Below, one piece after another: positions 63,664-64,000 of a stretch of DNA of 64,000 nucleotides; within the stretch, counting starts at the first letter, position 1; every line of letters starts with the position of its first letter. A program made the position numbers and the translations under genes. The DNA comes from Xylophilus sp. GW821-FHT01B05 (GTDB lineage Bacteria; Pseudomonadota; Gammaproteobacteria; Burkholderiales; Burkholderiaceae_C): contig CP152408.1 of assembly GCA_038961845.1 (NCBI GenBank), forward strand, positions 2,108,001 through 2,172,000, given 5' to 3'. The notes beneath the pieces were generated by a model, which was not told the DNA's origin, ran no database searches, and was given only the letters and a program-made list of their open reading frames with translations.

Positions 63664-63969
63664 ACCGGCGGGAGCTCGGCCTCCCGCGCCGCAGTTCCGG
63701 CAGCACCAGCGCGATGAAGCCGCCGGGTATCCCCTCGATCGAACTGGGCGCCAATCCCGCCATCACGGTGGCGGCGAAAAGGGTGCGTGGCTACGGGCTG
63801 ACGGGTGAGTACATCCGGGGGAGCTGCACGGACCTGTGCTCCCAGTCCTGATCCCGGCCGGCCCGGAGCGATCCGCCTCGGCGCCTTGAATTCATCCCAG
63901 GCGCGTTCTTCAAAGTTGAGTTATGGTTCGCGTGCACTCCGCGATGAGTTCATAAAAAGGACTAGGCCC
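63664..63969 (+). other. 306 bp without a recognised gene
   Basis: The stretch after the AhpD-like gene holds no convincing coding frame; a small open frame (63715-63851) shows no family resemblance. It may carry the promoter of the gene starting at 63970. Confidence 0.6.
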
Positions 63970-64000
63970 ATGACCGACCTCCACATCAACGGCAAGCCCG
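63970..64000 (+). CDS. Start of a possible 2Fe-2S oxidoreductase subunit (cut by window edge)
   Basis: ATG at 63970 follows AAAAGGACTAGG and opens MTDLHINGKP before the window ends. Ten residues of this form (a hydrophobic strand, then NG) resemble the start of the small iron-sulfur subunit of isoquinoline 1-oxidoreductase-type molybdenum enzymes. That is an inference from very little sequence. Confidence 0.4.
   Translation, partial: MTDLHINGKP

Noticed and set aside
63715..63851. Small open frame after the AhpD-like gene
   Set aside because: Its 45 residues match no family I know, and the start has no ribosome site.

Overview
The window is GC-rich, densely coded chromosomal DNA from a betaproteobacterium, most likely a member of the Comamonadaceae (Burkholderiales). 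The evidence is the gene order gyrA-serC-pheA-tyrA-aroA/cmk-rpsA-ihfB-lapA-lapB, the fused aroA-cmk gene, a one-piece tmRNA whose tag reads ANDERFALAA, Bug-type solute receptors, and a 60-70 bp dispersed palindromic repeat of the kind scattered through Acidovorax-like genomes. The species cannot be named from the sequence alone. About 56 protein genes, one RNA gene (ssrA) and seven copies of the repeat are supported.

Layout. 1-320: the start of an IS66-like transposase runs off the left edge and abuts a repeat copy. 389-12727: housekeeping and transport genes (thioesterase, lipoprotein-type gamma-glutamyltransferase, pncB, NhaD-like antiporter, 2-hydroxyacid dehydrogenase, rmuC, two MFS exporters, LOG protein, cfa). 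12740-19455: crcB and a six-gene Mrp/Pha cation-proton antiporter operon (AB-C-D-E-F-G) on the minus strand. 19565-31664: a HhH protein, then the core cluster lapB-lapA-ihfB-rpsA-aroA/cmk-tyrA-pheA-serC-gyrA, all minus strand. 31892-36402: ompA, ubiG, a Gph/MupP phosphatase, ssrA, an unrecognised secreted protein and an RsuA-type pseudouridine synthase. 36488-41071: beta-propeller, deacetylase, fatty acid hydroxylase, EI24-like and MoaB/Mog-like genes. 41072-46041: the nitrogen module (two NtrC-like sites, a sigma-54 promoter, glnA, a small secreted protein, ntrB, ntrC).

The right third looks accessory and metabolic. At 46047-56284 a LysR regulator faces two orphan Bug receptors and a set of CoA enzymes (NDP-forming acyl-CoA synthetase, MaoC hydratase, SDR, enoyl-CoA hydratase, thiolase, class III CoA-transferase). 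This is a plausible pathway for activating and chain-shortening an unidentified carboxylic acid. At 56498-63663 a GroES/GroEL pair without the usual Gly-Gly-Met tail precedes a MetQ-MetN-MetI-type importer. That is followed by a luciferase-like flavin monooxygenase and two AhpD/CMD-fold proteins, one with a CxxC motif. This uptake-plus-oxidation cassette with its own chaperonin is the best candidate here for a poorly described system. The last 31 bases may begin a 2Fe-2S oxidoreductase subunit.

The most unusual signal is the repeat family. Copies lie in intergenic gaps, but one is inside the aroA coding sequence, one supplies the apparent signal peptide of a deacetylase, and one supplies the C-termini of both cfa and crcB. 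The three genes aroA, crcB and the deacetylase all read the same strand of the repeat in the same frame.
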